From the NCBI GenBank assembly GCA_026419785.1, contig JAODTK010002876.1, positions 361,020-425,019 of the forward strand: 64,000 bases of DNA, in the 5' to 3' direction. Origin of the DNA: Sclerodactyla briareus. Its lineage: Eukaryota; Echinodermata; Holothuroidea; Dendrochirotida; Sclerodactylidae. The notes beneath the pieces were generated by a model. The model was not told the origin of the DNA, searched no databases, and saw only the letters and a list, made by a program, of their open reading frames with translations. A program made the position numbers and the translations under genes. Positions 50,721 to 60,591 of this stretch are shown here, piece after piece (positions within the stretch are counted from its first letter, which is position 1; each line of letters begins with the position of its first letter).

Positions 50721-51299
50721 ACACCACTAACATATCATCACTCTCCTGTCAGCTTAAGTTTCCTATGATAAGCATTCCGCGTGGGTCTCGTCGAATGGGG
50801 TGGGACTCCCCAGTGTCAATTTGCTGTGCCTAACCTTGCTTTCCTACCCATTTAGCACCCTGCAAGAAAAAATATCCGCGATATTCCTGTGAGCAGAACA
50901 TATGATTCTGACTTTTCCTCTGAACTCAAATGCACTGAACTTTTCGAACATTCTCCAATCAGCGGGGCCACCGCTTCAGGGTTACTATATTACCATCATT
51001 ACTCTCGCGTTCACATACGCCCTCTAATGTTCAATCATCCCACATTGTCCCTTTATGCATGATACTGGTCATCTGCACAAGTTTAGCCACCTAACTGGGA
51101 CAGTCCATTGCAAGGTTACAAGGACAAACCCCCCACCCGAACGGCCCTCCTCTCAACGAAATCTCCATCAGGCTCCAACGATCCCATATTTCCTAAATCG
51201 CCTTTCGTCTTTGTCGAGTCCCCAACAATCCTCCCCACCACATGACTTCGGAACCAGGAGGGACTTCTGTCGTTGACAGCAATGCAACCCTAATATAAC

Positions 51300-51680
51300 T
51301 CAACCTCCTAATTCCTGTTCCTCCTCAGAGGGATCCTTTTCCCCCCCCCATCAAGTAGCAATCTGTGGGCTCCTGCCCATGCGAATAACAGCATTATGAC
51401 GAGCCAAAAAATTACTACCAAGAATCCACCCGCTGAGATGCGCCAACCACCACCCTCTGTTTTGGTGGCCACATCCCACCCACGCACCGGAACATACGCT
51501 TCACCAGCGATCTCAACGGAGTTCCCTCCAACCCCTCTACGCACTCACAGTGGGTTTAGCCGGCTTATGGGTAGGATTGGCCCCAGCCCGGACAACTAAT
51601 TAATGTAATAGCTGCACCCTTATCTATGAGAAACTCTAGTTCAGTATGTAAAATCAGTCCTTTTTCTACAGGCCATTCCT
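51300..51680 (-). pseudogene. gypsy aspartic protease, degraded, active site DKG
   Basis: The N-terminal catalytic loop reads FLIDKGAAITLIS at about 51595-51635, where retroviral-type proteases have Asp-Thr-Gly. The Asp is kept but the Thr is Lys (codons at 51613-51624). A C-terminal GGKRIPL motif typical of gypsy protease ends follows at about 51325-51345. It is frame-broken in between. Confidence 0.7.
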
Positions 51681-51796
51681 ACACCCTCGCTGCGATAACA
51701 CAACTCCATTCTTCCTGTTTGGGGCTCTTGCGCCGCCCAGGTGAGTGCCCCCGCATTCCCGGTCGACATCAGTTTCCCTGGGGGGATTTAACTGGG

Positions 51797-51844
51797 GACA
51801 CAGCCCCTCTTAAGTGTCCCATTTGCCCACAATGCCCACAACCC
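51797..51844 (-). pseudogene. gypsy gag nucleocapsid zinc knuckle
   Basis: Minus-strand reading CGHCGQMGHLRG fits C-x2-C-x4-H; the final Cys of the CCHC box is reached only by a one-base frame change. This is the RNA-binding knuckle at the end of gag. Gag sequence upstream (51850 to about 52700) is present but too degraded to delimit. Confidence 0.65.
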
Positions 51845-52973
51845 CTTTGCCCTAATAGGCGACACATTGGGAAGGCGCGAGGTGCTTGAGGTAACATTTT
51901 CCCCATGCTGCGGAAGCTTTCTCAGACAAGATTCTACGGCCGCTACGCGCGACGACAATTGGTCAATCTTATTTTCAAGATCACTTTTTCTTTCCTCATG
52001 ACCTCCATGTACGGTGCAAGGATGCTTCGCTCGCCCGCTCCCTTCAGCTCGTTCAATGCTTCAATTCCATTGCGGTATTCATATCCTCACCTGTGGTAGT
52101 GGGCTTTTGACGCCTCAACGTGCACCCTAAATTCCCTATCCTACTGGCAATCGATAAATATGCACCCCCAATTCCTCCCTCGCTTTTCTTTCATACTGGG
52201 ATAGCCCAGCCCCTGCGCCTAATAGAGGATGCCAGCATAGTCAGGGGCTCTCCATTAGCGGACCCTACACCTTAACTGAGCCCTGTTAACATTACTTAAC
52301 GGCGCGGGTGGCTGGCTCCAAAGTCCCTATACAACATCTGCATTAGCATTGTGTAGTTGTTTTTTCACAGATGTCTGATAATCAACATAAAAACTGGCCG
52401 AGCATGTCCCCTTCAAACGCACGGCAAAAACCTGCACTTCTCATAATCGGTCATTCCATTTATCTCCGCGCAATTACCAAAGTGCTCCCGTTAATCCCTC
52501 CAACTTTCAGTTCCCTCAAATAATTCCAGGCCATCACTACACGCTTCCTATACTCCCCTAAAAATGGGTTGGGACAGACAGACATAGGCTGGTACACAGT
52601 TGAACCTGGGATTTTCGGGGATGGGGTCATTTCCCCAGCCCACGTTCTCCACCCCATCAAAACTCTGGTCACACCCCTGCCCCTAGTTTATCATTGGTTC
52701 CCATACTGCTGATGTTACCGCGAACTGAGTTATATAATCTGGGCAGGATTATCATTTTCCCCGCCGACGAGATGCCCAACTTGAAATGAAAGCCCCCACG
52801 GACACTTCTTCCGCCTCAACGGGAATCTTCGGTTACCACCAGGATGCCTAATCTTCCCCCTGGTTTCAACTATAAATGCTGGGTTTCTCGACGCTCGCTC
52901 ACGCTCTCTCTCAACATTAGGGAGGTCCCTCCTCGGTTGGAAGGCTCCATAGCAGGGGGGGGGGGTGGGATTT

Positions 52974-52991
52974 ATCCCACTTCTGACAACA
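52974..52991 (-). other. tRNA-Leu primer binding site
   Basis: On the minus strand TGTTGTCAGAAGTGGGAT begins 4 bases inside the 5' LTR. It is complementary to the 3' end of animal tRNA-Leu (...ATCCCACTTCTGACA plus CCA) with one mismatch, in the CCA part. This is where minus-strand DNA synthesis would be primed. Confidence 0.88.
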
Positions 52992-52995
52992 TTAA

Positions 52996-53531
52996 TGTAG
53001 CGTGCACCCCTGGCAAACCGAGCGTGGGCGGGTGCCGGGGGATTTCTGAAGAGCCAGAGGGTAAACGTGGGGAGGGCGGTGTCGGAGCAATAATCAAATA
53101 ATGACAATCGAGGGAATTGAAATAACAAAAGAATATATTGTACGAACCTCCTGATACGTCCATAATGTATACACAGAACTCGACTGGCCAGTCCTCAACA
53201 ACGATTAATAAAACTTCCTTCTCCTAATCTGACATAAATTCTACGGCGCACAAACAACTATAACTATATAACACAGGCCTGACAACCAACCACCTCGCGG
53301 GTTCCGCAACGCCTCTACACGCCTTACTCAAGGCAGTCCCCTACAAAGCAACCGATCCCACGCAAAATACCACTGTCCATGAGAACATAAACAACCACGA
53401 GCTGTTACTACGCAAAGAAATGTAATCCTTCCGCAAAGTATGACCGAAACAAAATTGCAAACGGCACACTGAATAAGAATTTTGGTAGGTGACTAATACA
53501 GAATGCACAACTAGTGCCGACCGGCGCTACA
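52996..53531 (-). repeat. 5' LTR of the gypsy element
   Basis: The 536-base partner of 46919-47443, with the same TGTAGC / GCTACA ends. It is followed on the plus strand by CATG, the target-site duplicate. Confidence 0.93.
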
Positions 53532-53679
53532 CATGATCTACCCATCTCTCCCATTCATATGGAATGTTACAATCTACTCAACAAAAAGGCATGTATTCTT
53601 CCACCCCATGTTTCAAAATCACGGCTTGCCATAACTTCTCTACATTCTTTGAGAATAAGTCACAAGCCATTTACAGTCT

Positions 53680-55080
53680 GTTGGGGTGACTCCACACACT
53701 GCCACTGACGATACCCGTCCTTATGAGGCTGTGGCCTCATGTGCATCGATCACTATCACTTCGATTAGTGAGTGCCTGATGTTCTTCAGTGCGATTAGCA
53801 GAGCTCCTGGGCAAAGTGCGTGCATTCTTGACCCTGTAACCTACTTCATTCTTGAAGTACAGATTCATTCATCGCTCTCACTGTCAACCAGTCATGATAA
53901 ACCAATCACTTGCTACAGGTGTCTCACAATGCCTCAACTGCAATTGTTTTCCGCCTATCTGGAAAAGGGCTTCTGTAGACCCTGGTAACTTAAAAATTAC
54001 AGACCAGTTTCGAAACATCCCATTTCTTTCCAACTTTATTGAAAGCTGGCTGCTAAGTCCGATCAAGTGATCATATTTCTAAACATAAGCTAGGCGAGGT
54101 GCTGCAATCCGCATACAAGCCAACCCACAAGCACTGAAACTGCGCTACTGGAGGAAAAGGATGATAGAATGCGGGTCATTGCCCGACGCAAAGTCCTATT
54201 ACTTGACCTACTTGATCTAAGCAGTGCCTTTGATCCTGTTAATGCATAGCATGCTTCTCCACAGGTTTGGGACTAAGGGGTGTGGTCTTAGATTGTTTCA
54301 GGTCTTACCTGCTTGACAGAACTTGTAGAGTATGTATTGATGGCGCCTTATCTGAACCAACTAAATTGGCTTTCGTTGCCACAGGGTCCGTCGTAGCTTC
54401 AAACTGAACAATGACCTCTCCATAACCCTCTCCATACCTCTCCATACCTTATGCCTAGGATGGAACCAGTTCCATAAGCCCATCTGACACTATCCATAAC
54501 CTGGGATGTATCTTCATTCTCAAATGTCCCTGTCAGCTATGTTGAGTGAGTCGCGCTGCACGAGTCTTACCTTTCAATTTCATAACATTTCACGAATACG
54601 TTGTTTTCTAGATGTTGATACTTGTCATTTGGTTGTTAAGGCCCTTGTTCTTTCCAGGTTAGATTATTGTGATGTGTTACTTCTTGGGTGCAATGCGAGT
54701 GACTTTCTGAAATTACAAAACGCATTCAGAGCTGGGCGGCTTAAACTTGTCTGTGGTTCGTCAAAATACGATCATGCTAGTCCGTGTGCCTGTCCGGCTA
54801 CAATGTGGTTCCCAGTCGAATGCAGAATATCCTTCAAGGTGTTGATAATAGTATTTAAATGTATCACTTCTGGCTCCCACCTACTTACCCAAGAGAAACC
54901 TGACCTTATAACACTATATGTCCTGTCATAACTAGCTTACGCTCAGCTTCCGATACCACCCGGCTCACGGAGGCACAGCCATACTTGGAACCCCTAAATC
55001 TGCTGATGCAAGGCTATTCTCCAGTATGGCCCCCCCCCCCCTCCCCCGCACTTAGAAATGCCTACTTTATTATTACTTAT
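53680..55080 (+). mobile_element. CR1/Jockey-like LINE remnant, reverse transcriptase
   Basis: Plus-strand RT text in order across frames: SCILDPV and a PIWKRASV-like block (53820-53970), LLDLLDLSSAFDPVN (first catalytic Asp region, 54190-54245), then VVKALVLSRLDYCDVLLLGC at 54625-54690, KYDHASP and VECRISFKVLIIVFKCI (to 54865). The tail from 55020 has a C run and ends in ATTATTACTTATTATCATT, a LINE-type 3' end. The segment holding the YADD box is missing, apparently deleted near 54400-54500. Confidence 0.82.
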
Positions 55081-55439
55081 TATCATTCAATACCTTTGAC
55101 TAGTAGGTCGCGCTCTGTGAGATTTCCACTCAAATCAATATAGGCCTATTCTTCATTTCTTAAGGTGGTCATGGATGAATATATCTAAGTAACGCGTCCA
55201 GAGGTCATATAGGAGAACACACTAATCAACACACTGAAATGCTCTATTTACTTATTTACGTTCAGGTGTAGTCCACCATTGGTCCTTAGATTTAAAATGA
55301 GTCAATTGAAGTTGAGTATTGTGTCTAAAATTATTAATTTAGGCAATTTCAGTCACATTTCCGAGAAACTTATACTCCTTGGGGCCATGGTCAACGAACG
55401 ATCCTCATGAATTTGAAATTGGTTGCTGATATAAAGTAA

Positions 55440-55840
55440 GCTGTTTCTGTTAATTGCTAATAAAAACTCTGGAAGCCAACACAGTGAATGCCTTGTCATT
55501 GTTGCATGGTGACTTATAGAAGAAACCATGATCAGGCAACCAGGCTTGGCCTTGGTTCCAATAGCATACTCCATATCACATACTGTCAGTTAACAAATAG
55601 GTAATTCCAACCATTGGAAATGTAAACTTATATTAGGGGTGATTCAATACTTGGCAATCAGAAATGGCATGCAATCAGCACGTTGCAGGACTTGCACTCT
55701 TCAAGTCAGCTTTTGACGCTCTTTGTGATGAGAGATGAATTACTCAACAATTTTCTGTCATTTAACGAAGAGGTATTCCAGCCATGGAAGTGTAACCTAG
55801 TTATGGGTATGTGGGTGATTAAATAATTGACATGGCAAAG
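55440..55840. repeat. Diverged tandem repeat, about 171-base period
   Basis: The phrase TGTCA(G/T)TTAAC(A/G)AA followed by AGGTA(A)TTCCA(A/G)CCAT(T)GGAA and GGGTGATT recurs at about 55585 and 55756. A weaker third unit (GTTAATTGC..AACTCTGGAAG) lies near 55448. No coding content. Confidence 0.55.
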
Positions 55841-55989
55841 TAGCATAGTTTGCTAATGTATTATGCAGCACTTTTGCAAGAACCTGAAAGTGCACTGGTC
55901 AGCTGAATTTCTAAGATCAGTGTCACTGTGAACTTTTCAACACAAATATGGGTTACTGCATTTTATGGCCAGTTGCAGCTTAATGATAA

Positions 55990-56230
55990 TTCCTACTTTC
56001 TTTTTGTCTCGCCTGACAAAGTTCAGAAGAGACTTAGGCGATACACCTTGTCCGTGTATGTGTGTGCGTCTTTGGGGTGTGTGGTGTGTATGTGTACCAC
56101 TTCTTCGTTAGCATGCTCTCTCTCTCCCGAACGGTAGGACCGATTGGATGAATTTTGTATGATAGTATCATCAGGGTTGGGGGTGAACCACACTGATTGG
56201 ATTTTGGGCACAAAAGTCACAAATAAGTAA
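55990..56230 (+). repeat. Dispersed repeat GTCTCGCCTGACAAAGTTCAG with GT-rich core
   Basis: Starts GTCTCGCCTGACAAAGTTCAG, has GAGACTTAGGCGATAC, then a GT-rich tract (56055-56095), CT repeats, and GGTAGGACCGATTGGATGAA. This order is typical of an interspersed repeat seen in several marine invertebrate genomes (general recollection, not searched). Confidence 0.55.
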
Positions 56231-57220
56231 GGTAATTAGGCACCATTCTATGCATTTATTGTTTAAGGGCTTGTTAGCTCATATATATTTCATATATTGG
56301 TGTCAACAAAAATAGGATCGGCAGTTTGGTTGAAACGAGAAATCAGAATTATTGGGAAGTTCCAGCGAACTTAATCGACTGTACATTGCCCACACATGTC
56401 TTGACTATATAGTTTCCTATTTAAAAGACGTTTAGAGGCCTGGGTTGATGTGTAATCGTTCCAAGTACCCAAACCCAACCTGGAAGCACCCATATCAAAT
56501 ACATTCACTGTCTGAAGGATCAGGTGTTCGTAGGGACACTATCCTCATTATCCTGAACCAGCAAATCACAACGTCGTAAAGAATCGGGAAAACAGACACA
56601 GCTAATATTTTATCCAACAGAGAACGACATCAAACTGTTGAGTCGCTGTCAGCAGCTCCAACATCCGCTACACATGTCATATCATGGAAAAAATCCATAA
56701 CTGTACGTAGCATTACGATAATTACATTCCTGAATCTAACAGACGCCTCCGCCTATTCCAGAACCTTTTCATGTCATCTGATGTCATCAATGTCCTCGGC
56801 TTTGATCTTACACCTTAACCCGCCAATGGACTGGCAAGCAGGGGTAGGGACTGACCACCAGACGTGACTACAACCACAAGGAATGCATTTCCTAAAGTAC
56901 ATGACCGGAATCAAAAGGTGAGTCTGTTTTTAGCCGCCACGTGATTGCTATGTGGGATTGTTAGAATTGCTATGGATTTGGAACTGTGGATACGGATTTG
57001 GATAGTACGGTCTAATGAGTTACCCTGAAGAATCTGACACCCTGGTCACTGGACTCAGGGGGTTTCTCAGGAGGTTGTGGGAGTCACTCCATCTTTGTTT
57101 GTTTGTTAGCACTGGGGTGCACAAGAGGTGTAGTGATTTTGAAGGAAAAATCAGGTTCATCCTTGAGCTGCCAGAATGTTAGAAAGTCCGGATTAATTTC
57201 CCTGTGATCACTTTGGCATG
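56231..57220. other. No recognised feature
   Basis: Mixed AT-rich sequence. Nothing is seen that I can name. Confidence 0.35.
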
Positions 57221-57224
57221 TGTG

Positions 57225-57700
57225 GTATTGATTCAATTTATCAAGCAACCACAATTCACACCTACACCGCCCCTTATCAGCTCCACTGGCTTCACATCCC
57301 CCCAGGCATCTGCTTCAAATCTCTCACAATTAACATTCACGCACTACACAAAGAGGCTCCACAGTACGTGTCCGAGATTATCCCTTCTAAACAAACCAAC
57401 CGCAACCTTCGCACGCTTTCTTACTCGACAATTGCTTTAGAAGAACCCTCGCGCATCTACCCTGCGTTGGCGGATCGAAGCTGTTGAAATCGTCTCCTAG
57501 CGATGTGACCGTACAACACCAACCCAAAACACTCTCAACACCACACAGCTCCCCCATTCCACCAACCGTCTTCAAGCGTCACCATCAAGAGACCTTATTT
57601 GTGTAACTTACATTAATCACTTGTGTTGTATTCTTTCTTTGTATATCTTTTCAAAAAGGCGCTATAAATGTCACTTCATTATTATTATTATTGTTATTGG
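57225..57700 (+). mobile_element. LINE 3' end fragment with ATT microsatellite tail
   Basis: Contains the C-terminal LINE RT block YQLHWLHIPPGICFKSLTI / ALHKEAPQYVSEII (57275-57385) and then NLRTLSYS. The 3' UTR follows, with AAAGGCGCTATAAATGTCA and a terminal (ATT)n run at 57675-57695. It is a severely 5'-truncated CR1/L2-type insertion. Confidence 0.8.
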
Positions 57701-58540
57701 GGTTGATGAACTAAACTGTTAGATTTTAGAGGCTTGAAAGTGGCTAATTGATTAAGGTGCTGATCAGCCCATTTATACATGCTATTGCCAGAGTTCATAA
57801 CTAGGACTCAGACAAACTGTAGGATCTATTTTAGATATTCAAACTTTACCCCATATTTAGTCGTAAGACTAATCTAAAGGGTGAAATTCCTGATGAATTT
57901 CTAAGCCAAGATGCTCATTGTAGACAAAACGTCCGGCAGAATGAGAAGGCGATGGGGGTGGCCAACCTGGACTTTTTTGTGTTGTTTGCCAGTATTTGAC
58001 AACATATAATTCATATTTGTTGAAATGTCATTGTGGTGTTGCAATACCCAAGGAATGATAGATAGTGCTGCGAATGACGTCACCGATAAAAGCGACTCAA
58101 GGTATATCAGAACTAATTTCACATTGACCTTAACATATCAAATATTTGCAGTCGTAACAGTGTATTGTGTATGATTACTTGACAGCTTGACATGGATGGA
58201 TTAAACCCATACTCGGTGTGTAGGTCCCCCATAATAAATACATGATCCCTGAATTGTATTGTTACCGACTATCTTCACTCTCCATTCGTGGATGGAAGCT
58301 CAACTTCGGCATGTGAATGATCCCCATAATCGCGGTACAATATACGTTGACAGTTCTCAAAGATTGCATTCAGTGTGATGAGATCTAGCCTTTTCACGCG
58401 TACGGACCGTCGACGGAGACGTGATTTCCTCAAACAGTCGCTACCAAACGACAAAGCCTCTTTAATGTTTTGAAAAATGCTTCAATGATTTAAAGTTTCT
58501 AATTCATTTGTCTAATCCATATCTTGCCCAAGGGTTAACA
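57701..58540. other. Sequence upstream of the NFXL1-like gene
   Basis: No coding feature. If the ATG at 58541 is the true start, the promoter and 5' UTR should be here or further upstream. A short CpG-bearing patch (58400-58440, CACGCGTACGGACCGTCGACGG) is the only promoter-like sequence I can point to. Confidence 0.35.
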
Positions 58541-58735
58541 ATGGCTGGGGGCACACCTGCAGCAGAGAATGCTTCTGAGCGGTTCAGCAAAGCATCATCC
58601 TCGATCCAGAAGTCCTTGCAGGATCACCTGGACCGACGGCCAGCATGGAGGACTCCTCATCAGACGAAGATGAAGATGATATTGAGGATGAGGCCATCAA
58701 ACAGGAGATGTACAAGGATTACCTGCTCAAGATGG
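58541..58735 (+). CDS. NFXL1: NFXL1-like protein, first recognisable exon
   Basis: Starts ATGGCTGGGGG in a good eukaryotic initiation context (AACAATGG). It reads MAGGTPAAENASERFSKA, SIQKSLQDHLD, then in the next frame SSSDEDEDDIEDEAIKQEMY and ends KDYLLKMG at donor G|GTGAGA (58736). It matches the N-terminal helix plus acidic cluster (SSSSEEGDED-like) of NFXL1. The exon is one base short of what the splice phase needs: the Ser-rich acidic frame is offset from the ATG frame, so a base is missing near 58630-58645. NFXL1 is a RING-like, NF-X1-type zinc finger protein of the cytoplasm/membrane; its molecular role is poorly known. More 5' exons could exist outside what I recognise. Confidence 0.72.
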
Positions 58736-58767
58736 GTGAGAGATTGGTATCGGGAAGGAGATATTTG

Positions 58768-58985
58768 ACCGAGTGGTTGGCACAATTGGTAGGGTATCGG
58801 CCTCCCACCAGGGAGACCGGGATTCGATATCCCAGTCAGGTCATACCCAAGACTTTGAAAATGGCACCTGTTGTTTTTTTGCTGGATGCTCAGCACAAGG
58901 GATTGGAGCAGGGACAAACGAGGGGTTGGCAATTCGCAAGCTGCTGTCTGTGTGTGATCTCCCCCACATTAAGGTACTGCCAAAG
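58768..58985 (+). mobile_element. tRNA-derived SINE in intron 1
   Basis: A tRNA-like head has an A box (TGGCACAATTGGTAGGG, 58779-58795) and a B box (GGGATTCGATATCCC, about 58819-58833). The expected RNA polymerase III spacing and CCTCCCACCAGGGAGACC in the anticodon region are present. A conserved non-tRNA body follows (AAGACTTTGAAAATGGCACC, TGTTG..., GCTCAGCACAAGGG). It lies about 30 bases after the exon donor. It is not a working tRNA: the acceptor stem is not paired. Confidence 0.75.
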
Positions 58986-60485
58986 AGGCATTGCCTCATT
59001 CCCTGTACCAGGTGAGAGATTCGCAGCTGACAATTGGTGCATTATCCAGGTCTGCATCTTAATTTTTACTGCTTGACATTGTTTGGAAGGATCCTCTGCT
59101 CGGCAAGTATACTATAAAAAAAAAAAAACGATGGGTGGGAATTGTTAGAAATTGAATCATTGACATTTAGTCAACAGTGACCCCTGCCCCCCTCAAACCC
59201 AGGGATGAGTGGGTCTTGGTGGGGGATTTTAGAGATGGAAAATCCCCAGAGTCCTGCCATGACCCCACAGGGTGGGCTATCTAGAAAAGTATACCTCCTC
59301 TGTATGTCACCATGACTGACAGATGGGCACTTCCACTCTATGACAATCCTGGCACAGGCTCTCTACAAGGCCACCACATGTCAATGAAAATTGGTGGTGC
59401 AAGAAAGAACAAAAGAGATGATGTTCCCAGAACAGCAGTATATACTACTCGGGAGTTCCCTAGTTCCTGATGCAATTAGTCTCATTATAGTCCAAGGCTG
59501 AAATTACAAGATTAAAACTTCCAATTTTCACTTCACACTGCACAGAAGCAGACTCTTGTGGGGCAGGGGGAGGGGTTACATTTAATATTCTCATACACTG
59601 ATAGCATCAAACAGAAGAAATCCAATAGAAACTTGAACCTACTCCATCCAGATAGGTGAGACAAGAATTGGAAGCCGCAAATGAGAGATTTACATGGGAT
59701 GATTACTCAGATGGGTTAGAAATGCTAGTAGCATTATTCTCTCATGATGAATGAAACTTCAAACATACACACTGCACTTTTCTATAGCTAGTCATAGTGC
59801 AGAATTTGATCAGGAAATCTGGGAAGTATTCATCAGGGTTGTAGGCAGGGAAAATTGAGTGCTCGTTGTTACGAATGCTTGGGGAGGGGTCTAAGGGGAG
59901 CAGCTGAATTTGGTATCATTCCACATGGGTATCATAGAATGTGTACATGCACCAGTTCTGCAAAATCATATCAATCATAAGTCTATCGATTGCTGCTGGT
60001 GTTGTAGTAAACATAAAAAATAGTGTTTTCTCCCATGTCTGTCTGAACACAAGAATATTTGGTTGGTTTTAAATGGATTGATCGTGACGGGTTGAAAACA
60101 GTGCAATATTGCAATTCCTATATGTGTTTGCTCAATGCAGGTAAGCGCTGCTTCCAAATTTCTAAAAGGTTTGTGCACATGCTAGATGTGCATGAGTTGA
60201 GTCCTTCATTATGTGCTAGATCCACCATCAAGTTCCAGCTAAGGAAACAAATGAATGCACAGGAAAACATGACTACAAATGGATGAGGCAATAATTGTGA
60301 GGTGACAGCTTGATAACATCGGGTTTTGGAGAATGTTTTGTTTGAATGCTAAACTTTAACACAATTGCTCACTCTGACCCTGAACTGACTTATAATGCAG
60401 AAATGAGTTCAAACTGTTAGAGGACCTCTATATGGGTTTTCATTCATTTACAGTTGTTTAATAATTGATTCTTGTTTCCTCACAG
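58986..60485 (+). other. NFXL1: NFXL1-like intron 1, remainder
   Basis: Ends at acceptor TTTCCTCACAG (AG 60484-60485). Contains an A run near 59115 and no recognised exon. The open frame at 60059-60286 has no NFXL1 similarity. Confidence 0.6.
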
Positions 60486-60591
60486 GTCAGGGTGACAGTG
60501 ACCTAGGTCAGAACCAACAGAGCATCCAGGAAGCCTGTCTGGCGGGAACTCATGTGCAATCTGCATTGGCAAAATCAGGCGGGAGGATGCT
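60486..60591 (+). CDS. NFXL1: NFXL1-like exon 2
   Basis: Completes the split Gly codon and reads QGDSDLGQNQQSIQEACLAG, then in another frame NSCAICIGKIRREDA before donor GTGAGTG (60592). This corresponds to the family segment ending with the first Cys pair (TCLICI...AVW) of the RING-like zinc finger. The 106-base length is one base short of linking the preceding phase 1 to the following phase 0, exactly matching the frame change seen after CLAG. The sequence on both sides of the slip is still protein-like, which argues for a consensus error rather than long pseudogene decay. Confidence 0.8.

Larger units (their letters stand above)
46919..53531 (-). mobile_element. Ty3/gypsy LTR retrotransposon, structurally complete, coding-dead
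   Basis: A 6.6-kb element on the minus strand. Both ends are LTRs beginning TGTAGC and ending GCTACA (inverted termini). The insertion is flanked by a 4-bp direct repeat CATG (46915-46918 and 53532-53535). Immediately inside the 5' LTR (right-hand side) is a primer site complementary to tRNA-Leu, and next to the 3' LTR (left) a polypurine tract. Between them, in 5'-3' order on the minus strand, are gag with a CCHC knuckle, protease, reverse transcriptase, RNase H and integrase. RT before integrase is the Ty3/gypsy order. Every domain is broken by frame changes, so this copy encodes no intact protein. I see no envelope-like gene. Confidence 0.93.

Noticed and set aside
58770..58840. Possible tRNA gene
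   Set aside because: A and B boxes are present, but the acceptor stem does not pair and a typical SINE body follows directly, so it is a tRNA-derived SINE.
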